From: Pseudomonas bharatica CSV86
GTDB lineage: Bacteria > Pseudomonadota > Gammaproteobacteria > Pseudomonadales > Pseudomonadaceae
NCBI RefSeq assembly: GCF_000319305.2
Contig: NZ_AMWJ02000001.1
Coordinates: 1,837,001 to 1,901,000, forward strand
Direction: 5' to 3'
Length of the DNA stretch: 64,000 nt
Below, one piece after another: positions 36,815 through 48,318 of this stretch; position 1 is the stretch's first letter, and each line of letters begins with the position of its first letter. The notes under the pieces were generated by a model. It made no database searches and was not told the origin of the DNA. It saw nothing but the letters and a program-made list of their open reading frames with translations. The position numbers and the translations under genes were made by a program.

Positions 36815-37561
36815 TCAGGCCAGCAGGTTGGGCAGTGAAGAACTCAGCAGGGCGATGCCGGAGGCGGTCAGCAGGCTCAGCACCACCTGGCGGAAGCGCA
36901 CGTCGCTGATGCCGAAGTAGAGGCGGGTCCCGAGGAAGGTCGGGATCAGCATGGCCGGGGCGACGATGGCGAACATCGGCCACATGTCGCGGGTAACGAT
37001 GCCCGAGCCCAGGTAGGTGGCCATGGTCACCAGCAGCATCGACAGGTTGAAGTTCTGGATTATCGAGCGTTGTGTATCTCGATCATAACCGCGCAGGGTG
37101 CACCAGAGGGTCGGCAGGGTGCCGGTGAAGCCGCCCAGGCCGCCCATGATCCCGCCCGCAAAGCCGACCCCGCCGTTGGCCACCCGGCCGCCGAAGGCAA
37201 TCACTGGCAGGTGCTTGGACATCAGCATGATCGGGCACCACAGTACCAGCAGGGTGCCGAGAATTGCCTTGAACCAGTCCATGTTCAGTTGCGGCAGCAG
37301 CGCTACACCAAGGGGAATGCCGAGTAGGCCGCCGAGGACGAAAGGTGCCAGTTGCCTGATATCAAAGCCACGGCGTACCGAAATGGCCGCGACCAATTGC
37401 CCCAGCAAGGCACCGAATACCGCCAGGGTTGCCGCCAGCTTGGGGTCCAGCACCCAGGCCCAGAACGACATGGCCACCAGGCCGAAGGCAAACCCGGAAA
37501 GCCCCTGCACGAATCCGGCGACCACGGCACCGAGGGCGACAACCAGATAAATCGAATCCAT
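36815..37561 (-). CDS. TauE/SafE-family membrane permease
   Basis: A 248-residue inner-membrane protein of the TauE/SafE family with eight or so hydrophobic segments and two repeated glycine-rich halves (VVAGFVQGLSGFAFGLVAM and NGGVGFAGGIMGGLGGFTGTLP). The family exports or imports sulfonates, sulfite or organic anions. The start ATG 37561 has CAGGAG upstream. It shares strand and neighbourhood with a LysR gene that may control it, and lies beside the BKACE/FAD cluster. Confidence 0.88.
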   Translation of the reverse strand: MDSIYLVVALGAVVAGFVQGLSGFAFGLVAMSFWAWVLDPKLAATLAVFGALLGQLVAAISVRRGFDIRQLAPFVLGGLLGIPLGVALLPQLNMDWFKAILGTLLVLWCPIMLMSKHLPVIAFGGRVANGGVGFAGGIMGGLGGFTGTLPTLWCTLRGYDRDTQRSIIQNFNLSMLLVTMATYLGSGIVTRDMWPMFAIVAPAMLIPTFLGTRLYFGISDVRFRQVVLSLLTASGIALLSSSLPNLLA

Positions 37562-37710
37562 TCCTTGCTCTCCTGAGTAATTGCACCAATAAGGTGCGTT
37601 TCCTGGCTCCATTATGGTGTGGCTGCGCACAAAGGGGGAAATTCGAACTTGTGATCAGCTCATACCAAAAAACTTATCCGCACGCCCCGAAATAGACGCG
37701 CTTGCCGGAT

Positions 37711-38694
37711 TCACTGGGTGGTCAGGGCGATTTCCTGGGCGGCGATCTTCAGCGCCGTGGCGAAAAGCTGCTGTTCCTCGTACTGTGCTCCGCTGACGCG
37801 CTGGAACAGGCTTACCGGGGGAAGGGTCCAGCCGAAGCGATGGCGCAGGATCGCCACCCCGGCGATGCGTGCCAGCTCCTCGGCGACGTCGGCGGGCACG
37901 ATGGACACCGCCGATTCGTTGGCCGCCACCAGTTCGCCGATCACTTTCGCCGACAGGCTCTCGACGATCGGCACGGGTGGCGTAACCCCGGCGCGCATGA
38001 AGAAGTCGGTGATCTGTTCGCGCATCGGCGTCTGCCGGGCGCCAAGTACCCAGTCCAGTTCAGCCAGGGCATGCCAGCGCAGTGGCTTGTCGGCCAGACG
38101 CGTGGCCAGCTGGCGATGGGAGATCAGGCGCGGCTCCTGCTGGTAGAGCACATCGTGGCGCAGCTCGGTCATGTCCAGTACCGCCGACGCGCGGCCGATC
38201 ACGCAATCGAGCTCGTGATTACGCAGGCGTTCAAGCAGGTGGTCGCTGGTGTCTTCCTGCAGGGTGACGGTGATTCGCCGGCCATGGGGACGGGTGCGGT
38301 TGATCGCCATGGCCAACAGGCGACCCGGCAGGAAGGGAATCACCCCGACCTGCAAGTGGGTCGCACGGCCCTGGTTGAGCGCCTCGATATCCCGGGCCCA
38401 ATGGCCGAGGTCGGCAATCATCGCCTGGGCCCGGGCCAGCACCAGCCGGCCCAGCTCGGTGGGCAGCATGCCGCGCGGGGAGCGTTCGAACAGCGGGCCG
38501 CCAAACAGCAGCTCCAGGTCGGCGAGCATCTGGGTCACGGCGGGCTGGCTGGTCGCCATGTGCTGGGCGACCTGAGTCAGTGAACGGTGTTCTTCGATCG
38601 CCTGGAGGATCAACAGGTGACGCATGCGCAGGCGCTGCGCAAGTTTCTGCGAAAGCGTGGTTTCGACCACGGTGGAAGGTGGGGTTCTGCTCAT
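37711..38694 (-). CDS. LysR-family transcriptional regulator
   Basis: A 327-residue regulator: N-terminal winged HTH (MRHLLILQAIEEHRSLTQVA, ATSQPAVTQMLADLELLFGGPLFERS) and a full effector-binding domain. It has the GbpR/CbsR-like look of LysR proteins that start with a 20-residue leader before the HTH. It lies 149 bases upstream of the TauE/SafE gene on the same strand, and probably controls it. Confidence 0.9.
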   Translation of the reverse strand: MSRTPPSTVVETTLSQKLAQRLRMRHLLILQAIEEHRSLTQVAQHMATSQPAVTQMLADLELLFGGPLFERSPRGMLPTELGRLVLARAQAMIADLGHWARDIEALNQGRATHLQVGVIPFLPGRLLAMAINRTRPHGRRITVTLQEDTSDHLLERLRNHELDCVIGRASAVLDMTELRHDVLYQQEPRLISHRQLATRLADKPLRWHALAELDWVLGARQTPMREQITDFFMRAGVTPPVPIVESLSAKVIGELVAANESAVSIVPADVAEELARIAGVAILRHRFGWTLPPVSLFQRVSGAQYEEQQLFATALKIAAQEIALTTQ

Positions 38695-39011
38695 TGCAAG
38701 GCTCTTATTACTTATTACTTATGGGTTTTTATCGGATGTATTGGATTTCCTTATGTTAGCGATAGTTCGCGCATTGGCAGCCGTCGCAAGCAGAATGATG
38801 GCTGAAGGCGCGATTAGTCGATGATGGTCAGCGCGCGAAAGCCAGGAGCCAGTTTCAGGATTTCAGGAGTGGATATTGGGAGTGACGGTGATCATCGGGC
38901 CTCGCCCGGTAGCGGGCTGGAGGAGGGCGAGAGCTTTCGCGACCCTGATGAAGGTGGTCATGGGCTATGGGCGTGTGGCGGATGCCAGGTGGATTCGTTG
39001 GTGATCGTTCA

Positions 39012-39095
39012 GGCCTCATCGCTGGCAAGCCAGCTCCCACGGGGTTCAGCGGCACCGCGGCCCCTGTGGGAGCTGGCTTGCCAGCGATGAGGCCC
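39012..39095. repeat. REP pair in a 400-base gene-free stretch
   Basis: Canonical inverted pair (GGCCTCATCGCTGGCAAGCC ... AGCTGGCTTGCCAGCGATGA) next to the end of a LysR gene. The rest of the 38695-39096 gap holds only a short tandem TTATTACTTATTACTTAT (near 38706), probably in the promoter region of the LysR gene at 38694; I see no other gene there. Confidence 0.88.
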
Positions 39096-39096
39096 T

Positions 39097-39957
39097 TCAG
39101 GTCGCCGCCATCCTCAGGGTCTTGACCAGCAACCCCTGCAACCGGTCCACCGGCTGCGAGCCCTGCGATGCGCGGCTGCGATACACCGCCACTTCCATCG
39201 GCTCCAGCGGCCCCAGCCCATGTTCGGCGCCCAGGATCTCCAGGTGCTCCGGCACACTGCAACGGGTCAGCACCGCCACCGCCAGGCCACTTTCCACCGC
39301 GGCGATCTGCCCGGCCAGGCTCGAGCTGTTGTACACCACCCGGTAATCCCGCCCCTGCAATGCCAGCGAGTTGATCGCACAACGCCGTGCCAGGCTGGTG
39401 CTTTCGTAGGTGGCGATGGGTAGCGGGTCGCGACGCCAGATGTCGAACTGCGGCGAGCCAACCCAAACCATCGGCTCGTGGAACAGCAGGGTCCCGCGCC
39501 GAGGGTGGTCGCGGGAGATCAGCGCCAGGTCCAGGTCGCCCTGTTCGATGCGCGGGATCAGCAAGGTCGATTGCTCGCAGTCCAGCTCGATCTGTACCGC
39601 GCCATAACGCAGGGCGAAACGCTTGAGCACCGGGGTCAGGTAGCGCGCGGCGTAGTCGTCCGGTACGCCGAGACGCACCCGCCCGGTCAGTTCGGCGCCG
39701 TGGAATGTCTGCTGTGCATCGCTGTGCAGGTCGAGGATGCGCCGGGCGTAACCCAGCAGCACCTGGCCATCCGGGGTGAGCTGCTGCTGCCGTGCATCGC
39801 GCACCAGCAACTGCCGGCCCACGGCAGCTTCGAGCTTCTTCAACTGCATGCTCACCGCCGATTGCGAACGATGGACTTCCGGCGCGGCATTGGACAGCGA
39901 GCCGGTATCGACCACCGCCACGAAGCATTTCAGCCAGTCGATTTGCAGATCCTGCAT
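39097..39957 (-). CDS. LysR-family regulator divergent from azlCD
   Basis: A 286-residue LysR regulator: MQDLQIDWLKCFVAVVDTGSLSNAAPEVHRSQSAVSMQLKKLEAAVGRQLLVRD is a textbook LysR HTH, followed by a complete effector domain. ATG 39957 was chosen because it places the HTH at the N-terminus. It is divergent from the azlCD branched-chain amino-acid exporter across 128 bases and very likely regulates it. Confidence 0.92.
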   Translation of the reverse strand: MQDLQIDWLKCFVAVVDTGSLSNAAPEVHRSQSAVSMQLKKLEAAVGRQLLVRDARQQQLTPDGQVLLGYARRILDLHSDAQQTFHGAELTGRVRLGVPDDYAARYLTPVLKRFALRYGAVQIELDCEQSTLLIPRIEQGDLDLALISRDHPRRGTLLFHEPMVWVGSPQFDIWRRDPLPIATYESTSLARRCAINSLALQGRDYRVVYNSSSLAGQIAAVESGLAVAVLTRCSVPEHLEILGAEHGLGPLEPMEVAVYRSRASQGSQPVDRLQGLLVKTLRMAAT

Positions 39958-40085
39958 GAGTATGTACTCCGTTGCATTCGATAAGCGAATGGATTGATCG
40001 CGTAATATGCGCTTTTCGCAATGACGTGTCTGCCGGATAGTGGCCGGCGTCCGTACACGCACGATTGAAAAACAGGAGAGTGTTT

Positions 40086-40796
40086 GTGTTATCGGTAGTC
40101 AAAGGCTCCACGCAGCTGGGGTACAACGAGATCCGTGACGGCTTCCGGCTGTTGTTGCCGATCTCCCTGTTCGTGGTGGTGTTCGGCCTGGCCTTCGGCC
40201 TCGCCGCTGCCCAGGTCGGCCTCGACCAAAGCACCATCCTGTGGATGAGCACCCTGGTCTTCGCCGGTGCCTCGCAGTTCGCCGCCCTTGACCTGTGGGG
40301 CGCCCAGGTGCCGCTGGTGCCGTTGATCGTCACCGTGTTCGCCATCAATGCCCGCCACCTGCTGATGGGCGCGACCCTGTATCCCTGGCTGCGCGAGCTG
40401 CCGGTCGCGCGGCGCTACGGGATCATGCTGGTGGTTTCAGACGCCAACTGGGCGATGTCGATGCAGGCGCTGTCCGCCGGCAAGCCGGGGCTCGGCATCC
40501 TCTTTGGTGGCGGCCTGGCGCTGTGGTCGACCTGGATCCTCGGCACCTGGCTCGGCCTGTACTTCGGCAACCTGGTCGCCGACCCGGTGAGCTGGGGCCT
40601 GGACATGGTCATGGGCTGCTTCCTGCTGTCCATGGTGGTGGGCGGCAAGAAAGACCTGCGCATGCTGCTGATCTGGGGCGTGGCCGCCGGCTCGGCACTG
40701 CTCGCCTACCGCTACCTGCCGGAAAACAGCCACGTGGTGGTCGGCGCCCTGGCCGGCGGAATCGTCGGTGCGATCTGGATGGAGAAGCACAAATGA
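40086..40796 (+). CDS. azlC: AzlC-family branched-chain amino acid exporter, large subunit
   Basis: A 236-residue inner-membrane protein with AzlC family blocks RDGFRLLLPISLFVVVFGLAFG, VFAGASQFAALDLWGAQVPL and INARHLLMGATLYPWL. With AzlD it exports branched-chain or related amino acids. I use GTG 40086 because AGGAG lies seven bases before it; an in-frame TTG further upstream has no ribosome site. The stop overlaps the azlD start (ATGA). Confidence 0.92.
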   Translation: MLSVVKGSTQLGYNEIRDGFRLLLPISLFVVVFGLAFGLAAAQVGLDQSTILWMSTLVFAGASQFAALDLWGAQVPLVPLIVTVFAINARHLLMGATLYPWLRELPVARRYGIMLVVSDANWAMSMQALSAGKPGLGILFGGGLALWSTWILGTWLGLYFGNLVADPVSWGLDMVMGCFLLSMVVGGKKDLRMLLIWGVAAGSALLAYRYLPENSHVVVGALAGGIVGAIWMEKHK

Positions 40797-41101
40797 CTAT
40801 CGAAACCGCGGGCCATGGCCCGCTGATCCTGGTCCTGATCATGGCCGTCGTGACCCTGGCCACCCGCTGGGGCGGGGTCTTCGTGATGTCCTTCGTACCG
40901 ATCAGCTACCGCGTGCAGCAATTCATCGGCGCCATGTCCGGCTCGGTGCTGGTAGCGGTGCTTACGCCCCTGGCGGTGAGCGGCGACAACGGTGCCCGGC
41001 TAGCCCTGGCGAGCACCGCGGTGGTCATGCTGCTGGTGAAGAAACCACTGCCGGCGATTGCTGCGGGGATTGCCGCTGCCGCCGTATTCCGCCACCTTTG
41101 A
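40793..41101 (+). CDS. azlD: AzlD-family small exporter subunit
   Basis: A 102-residue membrane protein (MTIETAGHGPLILVLIMAVVTLATRWGGVFVM...) with three hydrophobic segments, the AzlD size and layout. ATG 40793 overlaps the azlC stop. It completes the two-subunit exporter. Confidence 0.9.
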   Translation: MTIETAGHGPLILVLIMAVVTLATRWGGVFVMSFVPISYRVQQFIGAMSGSVLVAVLTPLAVSGDNGARLALASTAVVMLLVKKPLPAIAAGIAAAAVFRHL

Positions 41102-41306
41102 ACCGTCCGGCGACCTTATGCGAAGGCGCTGGATTTCCGCCAGCGGCCTATTACGCTTAAACCTGCGTGCAACGCGAGGCCGTCCGCCTGTTCCCCCAGG
41201 CCCGGCGCAGTCCGTGATCCGATGTCATCAGCCTTTTGAATGGCCAGAGTGCGTATGGATTTATCAGCGGGATGCTCCGGCCTACAAGAACAATACGGAG
41301 AACGTT

Positions 41307-42992
41307 ATGGCGGTCACTTACGGCACTTCAACGCCCACGCCGGGCAGCACGTCCGGCAAAGGCATCACCCAGGACGAGCGCAAGGTGATCTTCGCCTCGT
41401 CGCTGGGCACGGTCTTCGAATGGTATGACTTCTACCTGTACGGCTCCCTGGCGGCGATCATCGCCAAGCACTTCTTTGCCGGGGTCAATGAAACCACCGC
41501 GTTCATCTTCGCCTTGCTGGCCTTCGCCGCCGGCTTTGCGGTGCGCCCGTTCGGTGCCATCGTGTTCGGCCGCCTGGGCGACATGATCGGGCGCAAGCAC
41601 ACCTTCCTCATCACCATCATCATCATGGGCGTGTCCACCGCCATTGTCGGCCTGCTGCCCAGCTACGCCGCCATCGGGGTGGCGGCGCCGATCATCCTTA
41701 TCACCCTGCGCCTGTTGCAGGGCCTGGCCCTGGGCGGCGAATACGGCGGCGCGGCGACCTACGTGGCGGAACATGCGCCACCCGGCAAGCGCGGCTTCTT
41801 CACCTCGTGGATCCAGACCACCGCGACCCTCGGCCTGTTCCTCTCGTTGCTGGTGATCCTCGCCTGCCGCACTGCCCTGGGCACCGAAGCCTTCGAGGCA
41901 TGGGGCTGGCGGATTCCGTTCCTGCTGTCGATCCTGCTGCTGGCGGTGTCGGTGTATATCCGCCTGCAACTGCATGAGTCGCCGGTGTTCAACCGGATGA
42001 AGGCCGAAGGCAAGGCGTCCAAGGCGCCGCTGACCGAATCCTTCGCCCGCTGGGACAACCTCAAGGTGGTGATCATGTCGCTGCTCGGCGGCACCGCCGG
42101 TCAGGCGGTGGTCTGGTACACCGGGCAGTTCTATGCGCTGTTCTTCCTGCTGCAGACCCTGAAGATCGACCCGCAGACCGCCAACCTGCTGATCGCAGGT
42201 TCCTTGCTGATCGGTACACCGTTCTTCGTGATCTTCGGCAGCCTGTCCGACCGTATCGGCCGCAAGAAAATCATCATGGCCGGGTGCATCCTGGCCGCGT
42301 TGACCTACTTCCCGATCTTCAAGGGCCTTACCGAGTTCGGCAACCCGGATATCTACACGGCGCAGCAGCAGAATCCGGTGACGGTGATCGCTGATCCTGC
42401 GCAGTGCTCGTTCCAGTTCGACCCGGTGGGCAAGGCGCGCTTCACCAGTTCCTGTGACGTGGCCAAGAGCCTGCTGGCGAAACGGGCGATCCCCTATCAG
42501 AACGAGGTAGGCGAGCCGGGTGCGGTGGCGCAGATCCGCATCGGCAGCAAGATGATGCCGAGCTTCGAAGGCAGCAGCCTGCCGGCGGCAGAATTCAAGG
42601 CCGCCAACGACGGCTTCACCGCATCCCTGGGCGCTGCGCTGAAGGAAGCCGGCTACCCGGAAAAAGCCGACCCGGCCAAGACCAACTATCCGATGGTGCT
42701 GCTGCTCCTGACCATCCTGGTGATCTACGTGACCATGGTCTACGGCCCGATCGCCGCCTGGCTGGTGGAGCTGTTCCCGGCGCGGATCCGCTACACCTCG
42801 ATGTCGTTGCCGTACCACATCGGCAACGGCTGGTTCGGCGGTTTCCTGCCGACGGTGGCCTTCGCCATGGTCGCGGCGACCGGTGACATCTACTACGGGC
42901 TCTGGTACCCGATCGTCATCGCGGTGATGACTGCGGTGCTGGGGATCTTCTTCATGCCCGAGACCAAGGATCGGGATATCAGTCATACCTGA
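41307..42992 (+). CDS. MHS-family MFS transporter with an internal periplasmic-type insertion
   Basis: A 561-residue metabolite:H+ symporter. It has the MHS hallmarks FEWYDFYLYG in TM1, FGRLGDMIGRKHTFL, LQGLALGGEYGGAATYVAEHAP and GWRIPFL. Between two late transmembrane segments an insert of about 130 residues (after PIFKGLTEFGNPDIY, up to TNYPMVLLLLT) contains two cysteines (CSFQF, SSCDV) that could form a disulfide. This insert is known in a subset of the family. The substrate is not assigned. ATG 41307 has GGAG six bases upstream. Confidence 0.9.
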   Translation: MAVTYGTSTPTPGSTSGKGITQDERKVIFASSLGTVFEWYDFYLYGSLAAIIAKHFFAGVNETTAFIFALLAFAAGFAVRPFGAIVFGRLGDMIGRKHTFLITIIIMGVSTAIVGLLPSYAAIGVAAPIILITLRLLQGLALGGEYGGAATYVAEHAPPGKRGFFTSWIQTTATLGLFLSLLVILACRTALGTEAFEAWGWRIPFLLSILLLAVSVYIRLQLHESPVFNRMKAEGKASKAPLTESFARWDNLKVVIMSLLGGTAGQAVVWYTGQFYALFFLLQTLKIDPQTANLLIAGSLLIGTPFFVIFGSLSDRIGRKKIIMAGCILAALTYFPIFKGLTEFGNPDIYTAQQQNPVTVIADPAQCSFQFDPVGKARFTSSCDVAKSLLAKRAIPYQNEVGEPGAVAQIRIGSKMMPSFEGSSLPAAEFKAANDGFTASLGAALKEAGYPEKADPAKTNYPMVLLLLTILVIYVTMVYGPIAAWLVELFPARIRYTSMSLPYHIGNGWFGGFLPTVAFAMVAATGDIYYGLWYPIVIAVMTAVLGIFFMPETKDRDISHT

Positions 42993-42996
42993 TGTG

Positions 42997-43095
42997 TTTT
43001 TGAGGGCCTCATCGCTGGCAAGCCAGCTCCCACAGGTTCAGCGGTGCACGCGATCCCTGTGGGAGCTGGCTTGCCAGCGATGAGGCCCTCAAAAA
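42997..43095. repeat. REP pair forming a 40-base-arm terminator between convergent genes
   Basis: The arms run from TTTTTGAGGGCCTCATCGCT at the left to AGCGATGAGGCCCTCAAAAA at the right; the REP core is extended on both sides into T5 and A5 tracts, so both transcripts end in a hairpin plus T run. It exactly fills the space between the MHS stop (42992) and the lipoprotein stop (43096). This is the clearest case in the window of a REP acting as a bidirectional terminator. Confidence 0.9.
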
Positions 43096-44672
43096 CTATA
43101 CCTGTTCCTTCAACCACAACTGATCAAACCGCCACGTCGGAAACAGCGTCCTCTCTGCCGCCGCCCCACCCACCCGCTGCGCGAAACCGTCCACCAGGTT
43201 CGCATAGCCCCACACCAGCATCCCGCCACGCTCGTACTGGATCCGCTGCGCTTCATGCACCAGCGGTTTGCGTTTTTCCACGTCCGGTTCGGCCAGGGCC
43301 TGAAGGAACAGCTCGGAAAACCGTGGATCGTCGAAGTGGGTCTTGTTCGCCACCGATACCGGGGCGTCAGCATGCAGGGCGCAGGTGAGGAAGGGCGCGC
43401 CGATGCTGCCGCCGGTGCTGAAGGTCCATTCGGTGTGCTGCGGCCCGTTGAAGGTGGCGGCATCCACCTGGCGCACATTGATCCGCACCCCGGCCTTGCG
43501 CGCCTGTTCGGCATACACCAGCGCCGACGACAGCGCCACGCCGTCCTGGACGGTGACCAGGTCCAGCTCCAGGTTTTCCTGCCCGGCTTCGCGCAGCAGG
43601 GTCCGGGCCTTGTCCAGCTCCTGGCGACGTGGGGAATGCTGTGGTCGAAGGTCGGGTCGTTGGGTGCATACAGGTCGTTGGCCGGCCGCCCCTGGCCATT
43701 GAGCACCCGCGCCACCAGCTCCTCGCGGTTCGCCAGCAGGCGGAACGCCTGGCGTACCCGAGGGTCGTCGAACGGCGCTTTTCGGGTATTCATGTCGAAG
43801 CCCAGCCAGTTGCCGGTGACCGATGTCAGCACCTGCAACCGTGGATCGTTTTCGATCAGACGCAGGTGCTCGGCGGCCAGGGCGTTGGCCATGTCCAGCT
43901 GGCCGGCCTTGAGCGCGGCCAGACGCGAGGTCTGGTCCTTGAAGCCGATGATTTCCAGCTCGTCGGCGTAGGGCCGGCCGGACTTGAAGTAGTTCTCGAA
44001 GCGGGTGAACAGCGAGCGCTGGCCGGCGGAGAAACTCTTGAACTTGTACGGCCCGGCGCCCACCGGGTTGGTCACCGGGTGATAGTCCACCGGCACGATG
44101 CCGCCGAAATTCACCCAGGTTTCCGGAAGCGGGACGAAGCCGGCGCCGTCCTTGAAGCGCACGCGCAGGGTTCGTTCATCGAGCTTCTTCAGGTTGTCGC
44201 GGTCGATCCAGTGCAGCAGCGCGGCGTAGGGCGAGGCCAGTTGCGGGTCGGTGAGGCGGCGGATGGAGAACAGCAGGTCTTCGGAATCGATGGTCTTGCC
44301 GTGGTGGAACTCCAGGTCCTTGTGCAGGCGCAGGGTCCACACCTTGCCGTCCGGGCTGACCTCGGCCTCTTCGGCCAGGGCCAGGCGCGGCAGCATGTTC
44401 TCGTCCCATTCCCACAGTTTGCTGTACAGGGCGAAGCCGCGAATGATCCCGCTGCCGACCGGCTTGTGGGCATCGAGGTTGCCGGCCTGGTTGCCGTCGA
44501 GGATGCCCAGGCGCAGGCGTCCGCCGTAGCGTGGACCCTGGTCGGCCGCGTGGCTGCCGGGCTGGCTGTCGTCGCCGCAACCGGCCAACAGGCTGCCGCC
44601 GAGGGCCAGGCCGCCAAGGGCGAGGCTGTTGCCGAGGAAGCGGCGGCGGGTGAAAGGAGGGTGGGACGTCAT
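43096..44672 (-). pseudogene. Tat-exported lipoprotein solute-binding protein (SBP family 5), frameshifted as written
   Basis: Peptide/nickel/opine-type ABC binding protein. The leader MTSHPPFTRRRFLGNSLALG has a twin-arginine motif and is followed by lipobox LLAGCG. Family-5 blocks are visible (LRLHKDLEFHHGKTIDSEDLLFSIRRLTDP; WLGFDMNTRKAPFDDPRVRQAF). The frame shifts at about 43631-43634 (GGGG on the plus strand): one more base joins DHSIP to PRRQELDKARTLLREAG and continues to the stop at 43096, giving about 525 residues. No permease or ATPase genes accompany it, so it is an orphan binding protein. Confidence 0.85.
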
Positions 44673-44838
44673 GGTGCGGACCTGTGATTGCTGTGTGGGG
44701 CAGGGCAGAGCAGGTTTCGCGCCAGTTGGCTGGAGGGCCCGGGTTTGCTGGGGTTGGGACAGGTGGGTGGTGGTTTAGGAGCAGTGGGGTGTTGCTGGGG
44801 CAGCAGGGGTTCAGCAGGTCGGGTTGAGTTGCTTTCGC

Positions 44839-44906
44839 GGGCCTCATCGCTGGCAAGCCAGCTCCCACAGTGTCCCTGTGGGAGCTGGCTTGCCAGCGAT
44901 AGGGTC
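44839..44906. repeat. REP pair upstream of the sensor-kinase gene
   Basis: Tight inverted pair (CTCATCGCTGGCAAGCCAGC ... AGCTGGCTTGCCAGCGATAG) with only a TGT spacer in the centre. The remaining space from 44673 to 45011 shows no gene. Confidence 0.88.
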
Positions 44907-45011
44907 CGAAAGAGCGACAACAATCTCCATCCCCGACATTGCGCCAATGGACAACCCCATCCCCGGCTCCTTATCCTCCCCGCCACTACATGAACAACAA
45001 TTACAAAGCCC

Positions 45012-46738
45012 ATGGATGTCGAATTCCCCGCTGCTGCGCTGTGGCGCCGGTTTGCCCGGCCGCGGCGCAGCCTGGTCGCACGCTATACCCTGCTGTCCAC
45101 GCTGGTGATGAGCGTGGCGCTGATCGCCCTGGCCGTGCTCTATGAACAACTGGCCAAGGACCTGCTCAACCGCCTGACCGGTGAGCGCCTCGATGCCCAG
45201 GCGCTGTCCACGGCCAACCGCGTGTCGTCCTTCCTCGATGAGCGCTTCTATCAGCTCTCGGCCTTGTCCAATCACCCGAACATGCCCGATTTCATCGCCG
45301 ACCAAAGCCATTCCGTCGGCGATATCGATGCCCTGCTGAAGCTGGAAAGCGAGCTGCCGTTTCTCTACGGCGTGCTGTTCTTCAGCGACGACGAACGCCT
45401 GCTCAAGGTTTTGCCCGGCCCGGCGGCCTCGGGGCGCCGTACTGGAGCAACGAGGACTGGTCCCTGGCCGGATTGCCCAGGCAGAAGGTCGGCGATATCG
45501 AGGTGATCGGCCCGGCCTTGCCCCAGGCCGGGCGCTCCGGCTGGCTGCTGATCCGCAAGACCATCCGCAACGGACGCACCGATCACCGGGTCAGCATCGG
45601 CCTGCACCTGCGTCTGGCCTCGTTGACCGAACTGCTCACCAGCGCCGGCCTGAGCGGGGTGGTGACGCCTTTGCTGCGCGTGCCCGGCGGCGCCTTTATC
45701 GATGCCACCGGTCGCCAGGTCGCGGCCCCCGACGACCTGCGCGAAGGCCCGCTGATCCTGCCCGGCTGGCAGGTGGTGTTCAGCGTGCAGCCCGAAGCCA
45801 TCCTCAAGCCGCTGGACGATGCTCGCTGGTGGTTGTACCTGGCCGCCGTCGGTTTCATCGCGTTCATCCTGGTGGTGTTCTTCACCCTGTCACGGCAGTT
45901 GCGGGCACGGGTGGGCACGCTGGTCGAGGGTGCCCACCAGCTGTCCATGGGCGACCTCGGCTACCGCCTGCCGGAACAGTCGAGCAATGACGAGATCGGC
46001 CGGGTGACTCGCGCCTTCAACGTCATGGCCGGGCGCCTGGCGGACGTGATGGAGCAGACCGTGCGCTCGGAAAACCTCGCCGTGCTCGGTACCTTCGCCA
46101 CTGGCGTGGCCCATGAAGTGCGCAACCCCCTGGCGACCATGAAGACCACCGTGCAGGCCCTGCTGCGCCGCGAGCCGGAAAGCGAGCGGCGCCTGCTGTT
46201 GAGCGACCTGGGCCAGGAAATCGACCGGCTCTCCCACGTTACCAGCGACTTGCTGGAATACGGCCGTCCCCATCCGGCCAACCCGGAAGTCGTGGAACTG
46301 CACAGCCTGTTCGAGCGGGTGAAGCGGCAGATCGCCCCGCAAGCCGAGGCCCGCGCCATCCACTTCGAAGCCGGTTGCGCCGCCGGCGTCCGCCTGTTCG
46401 TCGACCCGGACCAGGCCCGGCAGATCCTTCTGAACCTGTGCCTGAACGCGCTGGAGGCCTGTGCTGCCGGCCAGCGCGTCAGCCTTGCCGGCTACCGCCA
46501 CGGCGAGCGTGTGCTGGTCAGCGTCAGCGACGATGGCTGTGGCATCCCCGTCGATGCCCTGAACCGCGTACGCCAGCCGTTCTTCACCCTGAAGCCCCGG
46601 GGCACCGGCCTTGGGCTGAGCATCTGCCAGCAACTGCTTCAAGCCAATGCATCGCGAATGGAGATCGCGAGTACCGCCGGCAAGGGCACCGTGGTGACCC
46701 TGGACTTTCCCGCGCCTTGCCCGACCGATTTGAAGTGA
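45012..46738 (+). pseudogene. Membrane sensor histidine kinase, frameshifted as written
   Basis: Order of parts: TM1 YTLLSTLVMSVALIALAVL, a periplasmic sensor region, TM2 WWLYLAAVGFIAFILVVFF, HAMP, HisKA box VAHEVRNPLATMKT and the ATPase motifs (NLCLNALEA, DDGCGIP, GTGLGLSI). The periplasmic part changes frame at about 45430-45433 (GGGG): one more G gives ...PGPAASGGAPYWSNEDWS.... Restored length is about 576 residues. It lies eight bases before the response regulator gene, and the pair likely controls the ABC/alcohol-dehydrogenase operon through the sites at 48080-48264. Confidence 0.9.
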
Positions 46739-46745
46739 GCCTGTG

Positions 46746-48089
<1,344 letters not shown>

Positions 48090-48111
48090 CCGCTCAAGCG
48101 CTCGCCCGCGC

Positions 48112-48128
48112 TGAGCGGTTACCGCTCA
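48112..48128. promoter_or_regulatory. Upstream activator palindrome 2
   Basis: TGAGCGGTTACCGCTCA, the same dyad with the central base changed from A to T. Centre at 48120, about 155 bases upstream of the predicted transcription start, the usual distance for NtrC-like activators. Confidence 0.7.
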
Positions 48129-48249
48129 ACGTCTCCCGCCCAACACCGCGCCCTACCGCGCCACGGTGTTCCGAACTCGCCGTGAATCGCCGTGCAAAGC
48201 CTTGTTCCAGAGCGCTTGCACGGTTTCTTATGACGCACCGCGCAGAGGC

Positions 48250-48264
48250 TGGCACAGCCTTTGC
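48250..48264 (+). promoter_or_regulatory. Sigma-54 promoter (-24/-12) of the ABC/alcohol dehydrogenase operon
   Basis: TGGCAC-AGCCT-TTGC: GG at 48251-48252 and GC at 48263-48264 with ten bases between, the essential -24/-12 geometry. The start codon of the first structural gene is 55 bases downstream. Two activator palindromes lie upstream. Confidence 0.85.
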
Positions 48265-48318
48265 GATAACCCTTGCGCTAACCACAAGAGGCGTCCACGA
48301 ACGCCCCAAGGTACTGAC

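Noticed and set aside
38700..38725. TTATTACTTATTACTTAT tandem as a repeat element
   Set aside because: Only two and a half units; probably AT-rich promoter DNA of the LysR gene.
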